From: Terriglobia bacterium | Lineage (GTDB): Bacteria > Acidobacteriota > Terriglobia > JAIQFV01 | Reading direction: 5' to 3' | Assembly: GCA_020073085.1 (NCBI GenBank) | Contig: JAIQFV010000032.1 | Location: 1-40,115, forward strand | Length of the DNA: 40,115 nucleotides | Shown here: piece after piece, positions 27,272 to 36,113 of the stretch | Layout of the letters: the number at the start of each line of letters is the position of its first letter | Numbering within the stretch: the first letter of the stretch is position 1 | Made by a program: the position numbers and the translations under genes | Notes under the pieces: generated by a model | Seen by the model: only the letters and a program-made list of their open reading frames with translations | Databases searched by the model: none | What the model was told of the DNA's origin: nothing

Positions 27272-27858
27272 GTCTGAAATCAAGAAAACATCCGGCCATA
27301 ATCCTGGAAGAGATATTCCAATCAAATGGTACGAGGCCGGGAAGATTGGAATAGTGCATCGCCGGTCTTCCACCTCCATATCTTGATCTTGCCTCCTGAT
27401 TTGGCAGAGTTTTCAGTCAGACGAATGAGGCAAGCCTCCCCTGTTTTAGATTCAGGACATCCTCGCGCCAAATTACCTAATCTTCGACTCCCATGATGGA
27501 AGGACGGGTCTGACTCTCCAAAAAACCGTATTCTGAATACTGAATAAGGAATTATGTCACTGGCAAGTAGTAGACTCAGGGAACCCGTGTTTTCAGTGAT
27601 TCCATAATAAACATAATATTTTCAGCATCATACGAACCACCTTGCGAAACGAAATTATCCCTTCTAATTTGGCTCGATAGTTGCAACCTACCCTTTCGTC
27701 CCGCTGAGGTCAGTGGGCTCAAAAGTCAAGGTCTCCAGTTTAATCACTGCCACCTTTAGGTTTCCTTTCCCTGTTGCGAATCAGCTCTTGATGGGTTGCA
27801 AGACGTCTGATTTTGCCCTCCAAATGAAGTCATTTTTGGAGGACTAGAGGCTAAATCG
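27272..27858. other. intergenic region between receptors 1 and 2, left part
   Basis: No gene is seen. Near 27795-27820 a stretch beginning TGGGTTGC and continuing AAGACGTCTGATTTTGCC resembles part of the tandem repeat that follows at 27859-28088 and may be a decayed third copy. Confidence 0.4.
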
Positions 27859-28088
27859 GAGTTCCAAAGAGTAGTTCCTTCTTTCGTGGGTTGCGAAACG
27901 ACTGAACTGCACATACAGATTGAATGGCTTTCCCGGGTTGGAGGCAGTCTAACCGTTCCACAGGATCAATTGCCTCTGAGTTCCTAAAGAGTAGTTTCCT
28001 ATCTCGTGAGTCGCAAAACGACTGATCTGCACAGACAGATAGAATGGCTTTATCGGGTCGGAGGCGGTCTCACCGTTCCACAGAATCA
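27859..28088 (+). repeat. tandem ~110-bp leader repeat upstream of receptor 2
   Basis: Two direct copies (27859-27968 and 27978-28088, 120 bp apart) lie 170 bp upstream of the second Oar-like gene. Over the last 68 bases 59 match. The first 42-43 bases are also alike but with more changes (GAGTTCC, AAAGAGTAGTT). The differences are scattered substitutions plus a one-base indel, with no reading frame preserved, so the repeat is not coding. Conserved blocks are AAACGACTGA, GAATGGCTTT, GGGT and ACCGTTCCACAG. Each copy can pair TCGT with ACGA around a ten-base loop. It could be a duplicated binding region or a leader RNA. Confidence 0.8.
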
Positions 28089-28257
28089 TTTTGTATTGTA
28101 AGGGTTGCAACAAGTTTTAGAATTCTCGCCAAGCAGAGTAGTAGTTGGAGTCTACACATCTGTTTTTGCCTCACTAAGCTGTTTATTTTCAAAAACGTAT
28201 GAAAACACCCAAGCAGCCCAGATTGGCTCGGGCTGTTTGATAGACAGGAGAGCATAT

Positions 28258-31200
28258 ATGAGAAAAGGGTCGCAACATGGAGGATTCACTAAGTTTTTAG
28301 TGGGTGCGATTCTCTTATTCCTTTGTTGTCTTGGTTTAACCTTTGGTCAGGATTTGACTAAGGGGTCCATTAGCGGAATGGTCGTGGATAGCAGTGGTGC
28401 GGTCATTCCGAAGGCACAGGTCACACTTGCAGGGGAGATCGAGAAGAGAAGCGCAACTACAAACGATGAGGGACGATTTGAATTCCCGAACTTGATCCCG
28501 GGCCTGTATACCGTCAAGGCCGAGATGGCGGGATTCAAAACGATCACCGTCAGCAACGTGACCGTGTACGTTGGAAAAACCTCGGGTTTGAAGTTAACCT
28601 TGGAAGTTGGGAATGTTTCTCAGGTGGTTGAAGTGCAGGCAGGAGCGGATACGGTGGATCTTTCAAGCAGCGCCGTCTCTTCCAACCTGAACGTTCAACT
28701 CTATGAGAACCTGCCCCTCCAACGTGGAGTGACCAGTTTGTTTTATCTGGCGCCTGGCGCGACGCAGGGGGTGGTCGATCCCGTTCGAGGTGGATCGGGT
28801 GCCGCCAACCCGTCGGTTTCAGGCGGTTCGGCATTGGATAATATGTACATTGCGGACGGGGTCAACATCACCGACTCCGCATTTGGTGGATTTGGTGTCT
28901 TTTCACGCTCATACGGATCGCTCGGGGTAGGCATCACCACTTCCTATGTGCAGGAAGTCCAGGTGAAGACCGGCGGTTTTGAACCTCAGTATGGTCAGTC
29001 CGAAGGCGGCATTGTCAATATCATCACCAAATCCGGGACCGACCAGTATCATGGTGATGCTTGGGGGTTCTTCCAACCACAAGCATTCGAGGCCAACCGT
29101 TTTCAACGCGATGATTTTGCCGTGAACAAGGTGGGGAAAGTCCTGCATCCGGAAGGTTATGATTACGGGGTGGATCTGGGAGGACCGATCCCTGCAACCA
29201 ACAAGAAGATGTTCTTCTTTGGATCGTTCAACCCCTCGATTCAACGCAGTATTGTGCAGGGGGCTGAGGGGTCCGGGATCTTGAAGCTGCTGGGGACGAC
29301 GTCAACAAGTGCCTTCTCCAAGAATTATGCCCTCAAAATCGATGCCAACATTCACACGGGACATCAGGTTAACTTTTCTATTTTTGGAGATCCCACGACC
29401 ACCAACAATGGGCCCTGGGCCACATTGAACATCGACAATTTGACTGCCAACAGCAAACTGGATTATGGCACGCGAAGCATGGCGTGGCGTTATTCCGGAA
29501 CCCTCTCTCCCACCTGGACCGTGAACAGCTCGTTCAGTTGGGGTCACAATCATTTCGATGAGACCGGTTTTGCCAACATCAACCAGCTCGTCGACCGAAC
29601 CCAGACTGATCGTGGAAACTTTACGGCAGTGGGCCGGGGATTTATTGAGCCGACCCAGAATGACACGTACCGCTACTCAGTCGATACCCAGAAGATCGTT
29701 AAAGCCCTGGGCAGCCACACCCTCGCCTTGGGGTATAACTATCAGCGCGCTTTCTACTCGGGAAATCGTGACCGTAGCGGCCCGACTTTCTTGATCCCCA
29801 CAACAAACGCTGATGGGACCTACAAAGTACCTTCGATTGCAGCCGGACAGACCACAAACGCCACGTGGTCGCTCAGGATTGACGACGCCTGCACCTTGTG
29901 TCCCATATTGAATATTCCCGGTACCGGCGCCACCTCAGGCCCGCAACACGTCTATCTCAAGCAGGACCGCGGCGAGTTCGGTGTTCCTAAATTTGACACG
30001 CGTTCGAACTACCACTCGGCTTACCTGCAGGATACTTGGCGGTTAAACAGCCATGTGACGGTCCTGGCCGGATATCGTTGGGAGCAGGAGCAGATGATTG
30101 GCTCCCCGGGACCTTCGGGCAAACGCAACCACTACACTTTTACCGACAATTGGTCCCCCCGATTCGGGGTGACAATCGATCCTCTGGGTCATGGAAAAAC
30201 GAAGATATTTTACAACTTTGGCCGATTTTCGGAGTACTTCCCCCTAGATGCCGGCGAACGATCACTCTCGTCCGAGCTCGATTTTATAAATGCCCGGATC
30301 GCACCCGCTTTTACCGTCGTGAATGGGCAGCGGGTTGCTACTCTCAACCAGTTTGGGACAGTAACTCCTATCCTGGACGCGGCACACTTACTCACCGGGG
30401 CTGTGGGGGGCACCGGGAGCTCGGTCTCAGTTTCGGCACAGGATGCCACAAATCCAATCCTTCCTGGAACCAAATTGGGATTTGCACAAGAACATATGAT
30501 TGGATTTGAGCAACAGTTGCCCCACGGCCTTGTGCTTTCGGCACGATACATCGACCGACGACTGAAACGAATCATCGAAGACGCAGCCGTTGATCCCCCT
30601 GAAGATAGTGCATTCCTGGGTGCATTTGGTCAAACCTACTTTATCGGGAACATAAACTCCAGGACGGATGCCGCAGTAAACCCGATTGAGTTTGTTTTCC
30701 CTGTCGGGGCCCCGGTCCCGGCCAAGTGTGATCCCAACCTGGTCTCCACTGCGTTTGACCGAAATAATAATGCCCTGGGTCAATTTTGCTTTGCCACACT
30801 GGGCGTCAACGGTCAACCCGCGGGCAACTCGGGGGCGGACGGTGTTCCGGATGGATTCGTTGATCCGGTTCACATTTACCGGGCCGTCGAAATTGAGGTC
30901 AACAAGCGGTTCTCGAACAACTGGCAGTTGCTCGCCAACTGGAGAATTGCCTCCCTGCGTGGCAACTATGAAGGACATTTCCGCAATGACAATGGCCAGA
31001 CCGATCCGGGTATCAGCTCTCTGTTTGATTTCACGGCAGGCTCGTTCGGTTTGTTGGGCGATCAGTTCTCCATCGGACCGCTCAACTCCGATCGTCGCCA
31101 CGTCGTGAACATCTACTCCAATTATGGGCTGACCTCGAGCGTGTTGGGGGACCGTTGGAAGTTCTTCAACGGCCTGAATCTGGGCGTGGGTTTCCACATC

Positions 31201-31524
31201 GAATCCGGTCTGCCGATGAGCAACCTGGCAGCACATCCCGTTTATTTGAATTCGGGTGAAGTGCCGCTGGGTGGCCGTGGTATACTCGGACGGACCCCGG
31301 CCGATTTTCGCCTCGATCTGCATGCCGATTATCCGTTCAAGATCACCGAACGAGTGAAGTTCACAGTCGTTGGTGACATCTTCAACATCACGAACACGCA
31401 GACGCTGCGATCAATCAATCAGCTCAGCGAGAGCACCTTCCAGCAACCTAATCCGGATTTCAAGCAACCCATCTCCTGGTACAATCCGGTTAGTTTCCGG
31501 CTGGGTTTGAAACTGAGCTTCTGA
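28258..31524 (+). CDS. Oar-like TonB-dependent outer-membrane protein 2
   Basis: This encodes 1088 residues from the ATG at 28258, preceded by CAGGAGAG; in-frame sequence upstream belongs to the leader. A signal peptide (cleavage near TFGQD) precedes a carboxypeptidase-regulatory domain (about 33-115; GSISGMVVDSSGAVIPKAQV, FEFPNLIPGLYTV). The plug domain shows YENLPLQRGVTSLFYLAPGA, MYIADGVNITD and EGGIVNIITKSGTDQYHGD. The barrel ends in LKLSF, with the C-terminal Phe. Substrate is unknown. A hairpin terminator follows, and a gene with the same N-terminal domain plus TPRs lies downstream. This receptor differs from receptor 1 along its whole length, so the two are not recent duplicates. Confidence 0.92.
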   Translation: MRKGSQHGGFTKFLVGAILLFLCCLGLTFGQDLTKGSISGMVVDSSGAVIPKAQVTLAGEIEKRSATTNDEGRFEFPNLIPGLYTVKAEMAGFKTITVSNVTVYVGKTSGLKLTLEVGNVSQVVEVQAGADTVDLSSSAVSSNLNVQLYENLPLQRGVTSLFYLAPGATQGVVDPVRGGSGAANPSVSGGSALDNMYIADGVNITDSAFGGFGVFSRSYGSLGVGITTSYVQEVQVKTGGFEPQYGQSEGGIVNIITKSGTDQYHGDAWGFFQPQAFEANRFQRDDFAVNKVGKVLHPEGYDYGVDLGGPIPATNKKMFFFGSFNPSIQRSIVQGAEGSGILKLLGTTSTSAFSKNYALKIDANIHTGHQVNFSIFGDPTTTNNGPWATLNIDNLTANSKLDYGTRSMAWRYSGTLSPTWTVNSSFSWGHNHFDETGFANINQLVDRTQTDRGNFTAVGRGFIEPTQNDTYRYSVDTQKIVKALGSHTLALGYNYQRAFYSGNRDRSGPTFLIPTTNADGTYKVPSIAAGQTTNATWSLRIDDACTLCPILNIPGTGATSGPQHVYLKQDRGEFGVPKFDTRSNYHSAYLQDTWRLNSHVTVLAGYRWEQEQMIGSPGPSGKRNHYTFTDNWSPRFGVTIDPLGHGKTKIFYNFGRFSEYFPLDAGERSLSSELDFINARIAPAFTVVNGQRVATLNQFGTVTPILDAAHLLTGAVGGTGSSVSVSAQDATNPILPGTKLGFAQEHMIGFEQQLPHGLVLSARYIDRRLKRIIEDAAVDPPEDSAFLGAFGQTYFIGNINSRTDAAVNPIEFVFPVGAPVPAKCDPNLVSTAFDRNNNALGQFCFATLGVNGQPAGNSGADGVPDGFVDPVHIYRAVEIEVNKRFSNNWQLLANWRIASLRGNYEGHFRNDNGQTDPGISSLFDFTAGSFGLLGDQFSIGPLNSDRRHVVNIYSNYGLTSSVLGDRWKFFNGLNLGVGFHIESGLPMSNLAAHPVYLNSGEVPLGGRGILGRTPADFRLDLHADYPFKITERVKFTVVGDIFNITNTQTLRSINQLSESTFQQPNPDFKQPISWYNPVSFRLGLKLSF

Positions 31525-31550
31525 TTTAACGCTTCTGCGATTCAATTGAC

Positions 31551-31586
31551 GAGGGAGGGGAGTGATCCCCTCCCTCTAGTTTTTTA
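31551..31586 (+). terminator. rho-independent terminator of receptor 2
   Basis: An 11-bp perfect stem (GAGGGAGGGGA at 31551-31561, its complement at 31566-31576) with a four-base loop is followed by TAG and a run of six T. It lies 26 bp after the receptor stop. Confidence 0.92.
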
Positions 31587-31603
31587 TGTTATCCTGAATG
31601 TGT

Positions 31604-31664
31604 GGGGACAGACACCTGCCTTCTCGGAAAATTGAACATTGTTTGAGAGTAGGTGTCTGTCCCC
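31604..31664. repeat. inverted repeat GGGGACAGACACCT
   Basis: A perfect 14-bp inverted repeat (31604-31617 and 31651-31664) has a 33-base spacer. It sits between the terminator of receptor 2 and the start of the TPR gene, and resembles the REP-type palindromes scattered in many bacterial genomes. Confidence 0.8.
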
Positions 31665-31696
31665 TTTGGTTGGAAAATGAAGGGAGAGTTAAGGAC

Positions 31697-32692
31697 GTGA
31701 TACACCGCTATCGATGGTGGATCTCATTATTGCTATCGTTCGTTTTCTGCTCACCCGTCTTTGCCCAGCAACCGCAACGCATGACGAATTCGATCCATGG
31801 ACAGCTTCGCTTCGCTGAGGGCGGCCTAAAAGCAGAAAATGTCCTCGTACGTTTGGAGACTCAAGAGGGCGGAGTGGTGGCGGAAGTGCGCACGGACCGC
31901 AATGGAAAATTTGATTTTTCCAACATTTCCCAGGCGATGTACAAAGTGACCGCCACAATGGAGGGCTATCTTCCGGCTTACCAGGAAGTCAACTTGATGA
32001 CTACTTACACAGAATATGTCATCCTGACCTTGATCCCCGACAAGAATAAGATGACTCGGACCAAAGCGGATAACGCAGGGATCCTGCTGGACTCCAAGGC
32101 GCCGAAAGAAGCCCAGGACGAGTACGAAAAAGGTCGCGCGGAGCTGTTGAATGCATCAGATCCCGCCAAAGGAATCCCTCATCTTGAAAAGGCTGTAAAA
32201 ATCTATCCCGATTTTGTGGAGGCACAGCTCTTATTGGGAACCGCTTACCTGGACTCTCATCAACTGGATAAAGCCGAGCCGGCGTTGCTCCACGTCCTCA
32301 AAATCGCTCCCAAAACGGCGCAGGCGAATTTTGCCCTGGGTGAGGTTTACCGGGAAAAGAAGGATTTTCCAGCGGCCGAGAAAACACTGCTTGAAGGCTT
32401 GAAATTGGATGACAAATCCTGGCAGGGGCATCTGACCCTGGGACGTGTCTATTGGGAGATCGGAGATGTTCCCAGGTCGGGAGTCGAGGTCGGAAAGACT
32501 CTCCAGTTGAAGCCCGATTGCACCGACGGGTTGCTCCTCGCTGGAAATCTTCTCTTGCGGGCCCGCAAACCGGTCGAAGCCCTCGGGATGTTCCAGGAAT
32601 ATCTTCGCCTGGATCCGAAGGGTCCATACGCGGACCAGACAAAGAAATCGGTGGAGAAGATAAAGTTGGCCCTTGCGGAAGAAAAGAAGTAG
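31697..32692 (+). CDS. periplasmic carboxypeptidase-regulatory/TPR protein
   Basis: This encodes 331 residues from a GTG at 31697, the first start after the palindrome that gives a complete signal peptide (basic HRYRWW, hydrophobic stretch, cleavage near VFAQQ); AAGGA precedes it. Residues about 25-100 form a carboxypeptidase-regulatory fold (NSIHGQLRFAEGGLKAENVL, KFDFSNISQAMYKVTATMEG). Five or so TPR units follow (DPAKGIPHLEKAVKIYPDF, QLDKAEPALLHVLKIAP, DFPAAEKTLLEGLKLD, VEALGMFQEYLRLDPKG), ending in a Lys-rich helix. It has the same layout as the protein at 17.1-18.2 kb. Position after an Oar-like gene suggests a receptor-associated envelope role, which is inference only. Confidence 0.86.
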   Translation: MIHRYRWWISLLLSFVFCSPVFAQQPQRMTNSIHGQLRFAEGGLKAENVLVRLETQEGGVVAEVRTDRNGKFDFSNISQAMYKVTATMEGYLPAYQEVNLMTTYTEYVILTLIPDKNKMTRTKADNAGILLDSKAPKEAQDEYEKGRAELLNASDPAKGIPHLEKAVKIYPDFVEAQLLLGTAYLDSHQLDKAEPALLHVLKIAPKTAQANFALGEVYREKKDFPAAEKTLLEGLKLDDKSWQGHLTLGRVYWEIGDVPRSGVEVGKTLQLKPDCTDGLLLAGNLLLRARKPVEALGMFQEYLRLDPKGPYADQTKKSVEKIKLALAEEKK

Positions 32693-32819
32693 TTCGGCTC
32701 CGCCATTCCCGGGGTCCGGCCTCTTCGGCCGACAGGAAGCTTTCTGTTCCCGCCTGAAGAGCTGGCCCCCGGATGACGACTGGCCGGGCTGTGAATCCCG
32801 CCTCCTTCAACCCTCTATT

Positions 32820-33779
32820 TCAAAAAAGCACCGGTCCCGTCGTAACATTCTTAATCCGCTCATGAGGACGCGTCGAGCTGACTGCTTCCTGTCGTCCCTT
32901 GCCTGCACTCTTTGCGACCAGAATGATGTCAGAGTTGGGTGGGGCACCCCCAAATTGATTTGCCTGCTGAAGCAGCGCGGTCGCCGCAGCCCCGTCACCG
33001 GTGCTGGTGTTTCCAAAGACAACCAGGTTTCCGACAAAATTATTGGCCGAGCCAAGTGTGCCCGGAAATACCTGGCTCAGGAAAAGGGCAACATGGCTGA
33101 ATTGGTCCATGGTGAACACATGCTGGTCAATCATAGTGCCGGAGGAATTGAACAATTGGGCCGTCATGACAATGGGACCGAATGTGTTGTCAAATGGATT
33201 TGCCATGGCAAACCCGATGTCCTGGTTGGTGGCCGCATCTCGAACCACCGGCAGAGAGAACTGACTGAAGATCGGGGTGGGTGGGACGCCCACCGTGAAG
33301 ATCGGAAATCCCGTGAATTGATTTCCTTGATAGAAGGTAAAGGTCAGGTACCCTCCGATCACGTCAGCTCCTAAGTTACCTGAGGCGTCGGTCTCGAAGA
33401 TCCGCAGCCAACCTGTTTTCAACTGACCTGTTCCCGCGCTCAGCAAACGGCAGGCAGAGAAAGGGGAAATCGCAAAAACTGTCTGAAGACCAGTGGCCGA
33501 ATCGGTGCTCAGAGGACAGTCTGTCTGGAATCCAATATTGAGGCTGTTGGCCGGGTTGGCATCATCAAAGGAATCGACCACCGCATGCACCAGAAAATTA
33601 TTGGGATTTGAGACCAAAAGGGTCGCCACGTAGGTCCCGGAACCGGACTGGCCGTTGGCAATGTGGGCGTAACGGAGGATGCTGTTCAGATTGGTTTGCC
33701 CAGGAATCGGGACGGATAAGAACAACATGAGGAACATTGCTGTCAATAAACTGATGAATATCGGCTTTCTTGTTTTCAT
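32820..33779 (-). CDS. secreted beta-rich protein of unknown function
   Basis: This encodes 319 residues from the ATG at 33779, with GAGAGGAG eight bases upstream. A signal peptide (cleavage near IPGQT) is followed by a Ser/Thr/Gly/Phe-rich body with alternating hydrophobic residues typical of beta strands (YVATLLVSNPNNFLVHAVVD, TGWLRIFETDASG, GGYLTFTFYQGNQFTGFP, DIGFAMANPFDNTFGPIVM). It has only two cysteines, in TDCPLS and FSACRL, which could form a disulfide, and a basic C-terminal tail. I do not recognise the family. It is convergent with the TPR gene and stands alone. Confidence 0.72.
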   Translation of the reverse strand: MKTRKPIFISLLTAMFLMLFLSVPIPGQTNLNSILRYAHIANGQSGSGTYVATLLVSNPNNFLVHAVVDSFDDANPANSLNIGFQTDCPLSTDSATGLQTVFAISPFSACRLLSAGTGQLKTGWLRIFETDASGNLGADVIGGYLTFTFYQGNQFTGFPIFTVGVPPTPIFSQFSLPVVRDAATNQDIGFAMANPFDNTFGPIVMTAQLFNSSGTMIDQHVFTMDQFSHVALFLSQVFPGTLGSANNFVGNLVVFGNTSTGDGAAATALLQQANQFGGAPPNSDIILVAKSAGKGRQEAVSSTRPHERIKNVTTGPVLF

Positions 33780-34004
33780 GGGCGTTCTCCTCTCAGATGA
33801 CAGGGCAGTGAGGATTCCCTGCCTCCCCTCGCTGGCCGTCGAAACAACATGACCCTTCAATGCCTTGGAATCGCCCGGGGACCTCTAGAACTAAATTTCA
33901 ACCCCGCCCGGTATTGCTACTTACACCTGTTGGAGGATAAAGTTTAAGGAAAAGTTGCTTTGCCGGGCTGACTCTTGTCATTTCCACCGCAATGGGAGCC
34001 CGAA

Positions 34005-34264
34005 AATTCCAAAATCCAAATTCCAAAATCCAAACAAAACTCAAATTCCAATTGATCAAACAGAGGCAGTTGTCAGTTCTCAGTTGTCAGTGAACAGCCA
34101 TCAGCTATCAACGCGAGGAGTGAGGAGTATAGAGCCCTTGAGCCGCTCTTCACTGATGACTGAGAACTGACAACTAATTCCGACAATTGCTCTTGCATTG
34201 GTTTGCTGACGGCTGATAGCTGATGGCTCCTTACTGAGAACCGAGAACTGACAACTGAGAACTT
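34005..34264. repeat. heptad-repeat element with long inverted arms
   Basis: The element opens with AATTCCA/AATCCAA units, then GTTGTCAGTTCTCAGTTGTC heptads. It contains a perfect 14-bp inverted repeat (GCCATCAGCTATCA at 34097-34110, complement at 34214-34227), nested within outer heptad arms (about 34069-34091 and 34229-34264). It lacks the 43-bp core of the other two composite elements. It lies in the 33780-34339 gap before the deformylase gene; the remainder of that gap contains no gene. Confidence 0.82.
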
Positions 34265-34339
34265 CTCGATAAACAAGGGCAAGTGACATCCCGCTCAAAA
34301 TACTGGTACAATCCATCCTCAGGAAGCAGCAAATCTATC

Positions 34340-35059
34340 ATGCCAGAACGCAAGATACTACAGCTGGGAGTACCGTTGTTATGGGAGCGATCCCGGAGTG
34401 TGGCCGATATGAAGGACGCCGGCGTGCGCACGGTCATCCAGGACCTCGATGACACCCTGGCCTGGTTTCGGGCCACGACCGGATGGGGCCGTGGTATTTC
34501 CGCCCCACAGATCGGTGAGTTGACGCGCATCAGCTTCATTCACGTGGACGACGTCCTGTCGGGTGAAAGCCGGCTCATGAGCGAATCCGATACACAGCTT
34601 CAGTCGCACGAGCGCCTGGTCCTCATCAATCCCGAGATCGCGTGGCGCTCCAAGGAAACCTTCGCGCTCTGGGACGACTGCTTCAGCTTTCCGAACCTGC
34701 TGGTGAAGGTGTCCCGTCACGAGGCGATTGAGGTCACTTACGCCAACCCACGGGGAAAACCGCAGCGGCTGCGCGCAGAGAGAGGTCTGTCGGAACTCTT
34801 GCAGCACGAAATCGACCACCTCGACGGTATTCTCGCGCTGGATCGTCGCCTCGACGATCACTCGGTTGCCACTCGTGAAGCCTTCGCGCAGATGGAAATG
34901 ACTCCCCAGCGCCTTGGGGCGACTCAGGTCTGGAAGCCCCAGCCGGAGAGTTCCACTCCCCAGGCCTCTCTTCGCAACCCGAAACCCGCGACGCGGGCAC
35001 GCCTCCTGATCCCACAGAACCTGCGAAACCTGTGGACCAAGTATGTCTCGAAGCGTTGA
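34340..35059 (+). CDS. peptide deformylase family protein, divergent
   Basis: This encodes 239 residues from the ATG at 34340. Motif 1 is GRGISAPQIG (50-59). Motif 2 is WDDCFSFP, where the family norm is EGCLS; the metal-ligand Cys114 is kept. Motif 3 is QHEIDHLDG with HEIDH at 156-160. The enzyme removes the N-formyl group of nascent proteins. Motif 2 changes and a 60-residue basic/Pro-rich C-terminal extension make it a divergent member, possibly with altered substrate. No fmt gene is adjacent, whereas housekeeping def often pairs with it. Metal ligands are complete, so activity is likely. Confidence 0.85.
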   Translation: MPERKILQLGVPLLWERSRSVADMKDAGVRTVIQDLDDTLAWFRATTGWGRGISAPQIGELTRISFIHVDDVLSGESRLMSESDTQLQSHERLVLINPEIAWRSKETFALWDDCFSFPNLLVKVSRHEAIEVTYANPRGKPQRLRAERGLSELLQHEIDHLDGILALDRRLDDHSVATREAFAQMEMTPQRLGATQVWKPQPESSTPQASLRNPKPATRARLLIPQNLRNLWTKYVSKR

Positions 35060-35172
35060 ACTCGGGGTGCTCACGGTCTCTGCATTCGAGGCACTTTGAG
35101 ACCATGCGTCTTCTGTGTGGTTCGGCGGAGAGAGGCGGAGGGAGATAGAGAGCCGGAGATTTCGACCGATCT

Positions 35173-35214
35173 GAATTCCGCAATCCGCAATCCGAACTCC
35201 CCAATCCGCAATTG
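35173..35214. repeat. short CCGCAAT heptad tract
   Basis: Successive seven-base units (CCGCAAT, CCGCAAT, CCGAACT, CCCCAAT, CCGCAAT) lie between the deformylase gene and tRNA-Glu. This is the same period as the other repeat loci, with a different unit. Confidence 0.75.
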
Positions 35215-35255
35215 CATTTTCCACGCTCATCCTCTACACTACCTCGCGCAACGAT

Positions 35256-35333
35256 GGCGCTATCGTCTAGCCTGGCCTAGGACGCCGCCCTCTCAAGGCG
35301 AAAACACGGGTTCAAATCCCGTTAGCGCTACCA
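35256..35333 (+). tRNA. tRNA-Glu (anticodon CTC)
   Basis: This 78-nt tRNA has acceptor stem GGCGCTA/TAGCGCT with a G-U first pair, the GTCTAG D-arm typical of tRNA-Glu, anticodon stem CCGCC/GGCGA with loop CTCTCAA (anticodon CTC), T-loop TTCAAAT and an encoded CCA. The outer anticodon-stem pair (C-A) is mismatched. It reads GAG codons. Confidence 0.93.
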
Positions 35334-35575
35334 CACCTATCACCAGCCCCCGAAGACTCTTCCTTCCGCGTCCCTGTGGTGTTTTAATTGTTGTATGCAT
35401 ATTCAAGAAAGCCCCAAAATCCTCGAGCCAAGATCTGAACTCGAATGATAGCCAGTCATCAGTTCCATTTACAGGCGTCGGAAGTTCTATTGGACACGGA
35501 ATGACGCGGAGGGGCGCGGATTGAGGAGCACTGTAATACTTGGTCATTTGTTGATTTCCCCTGAAAGGAGAAACA

Positions 35576-35971
35576 ATGTTCAAAAAGCTGCCTTCCCTTA
35601 TTCTGGTCATCCTGCTCATCAGCGTCTCAGGAGGTCGGCTCGCTTATGGCAACCAAAATCAGGAGAAGGCGCAGGCCTCGGATCAAAGAGTACGAGATAA
35701 CGTGAAACGGATTGGAACGGGGGAAAAAGCACACATTGAAGTCACGCTGAAGGATAAAACCATCCTCCGGGGCTATGTCAGAGAGGCCAGCGAGAGCAGC
35801 TTCGTGGTCGTTGATTCCAAGACAGGGGCCGACTCTGCGGTGCAATATCAGGACGTGAAGAAGATCAAGGGAAAGGGGCTTTCGACGGGGACCAAGGTCG
35901 TCCTCGGATTCGGAATCGCAGTGGGTGCCTTGGCGATCCTCGTTCTGATCGGACTGAACCAAGCCGACTGA
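35576..35971 (+). CDS. small envelope protein with C-terminal membrane helix
   Basis: This encodes 131 residues from the ATG at 35576, with AAGGAGA upstream. There is a signal peptide (cleavage near AYGNQ) and a charged helix (about 35-48). A short beta-rich module (about 52-98; IEVTLKDKTILRGYVREA, SFVVVDSKTGADSAVQY, DVKKIKGKG) resembles Sm-like or PRC-type small barrels. One C-terminal transmembrane helix follows (about 106-125; VVLGFGIAVGALAILVLIGL). No named function; similar small proteins are commonly left as hypothetical. It follows tRNA-Glu and converges on the third receptor. Confidence 0.75.
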   Translation: MFKKLPSLILVILLISVSGGRLAYGNQNQEKAQASDQRVRDNVKRIGTGEKAHIEVTLKDKTILRGYVREASESSFVVVDSKTGADSAVQYQDVKKIKGKGLSTGTKVVLGFGIAVGALAILVLIGLNQAD

Positions 35972-36051
35972 AGCGTGCGGGCTCGCTCCTGCTGGCGGAA
36001 CGATTTGAGCGCCCACCCATTGTCCCCCGCTCCTGCCCACTGCCAAAACAA

Positions 36052-36086
36052 AGCGCCCCGATCCGCCGTGGGCGAATCGGGGCGCT
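36052..36086 (-). terminator. rho-independent terminator of receptor 3
   Basis: An 11-bp stem (AGCGCCCCGAT/ATCGGGGCGCT) extends through CGCC/GGCG to a short loop. On the minus strand it is followed by TTGTTTT. It lies 28 bp past the stop of the minus-strand Oar-like gene. Confidence 0.88.
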
Positions 36087-36113
36087 GAATGGAACAAGAC
36101 AACGGCGAGGCGG

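Noticed and set aside
35293-35619. 108-codon minus-strand ORF ending in the tRNA-Glu gene
   Set aside because: Its C-terminus is translated from the antisense strand of the tRNA, a common false gene call.
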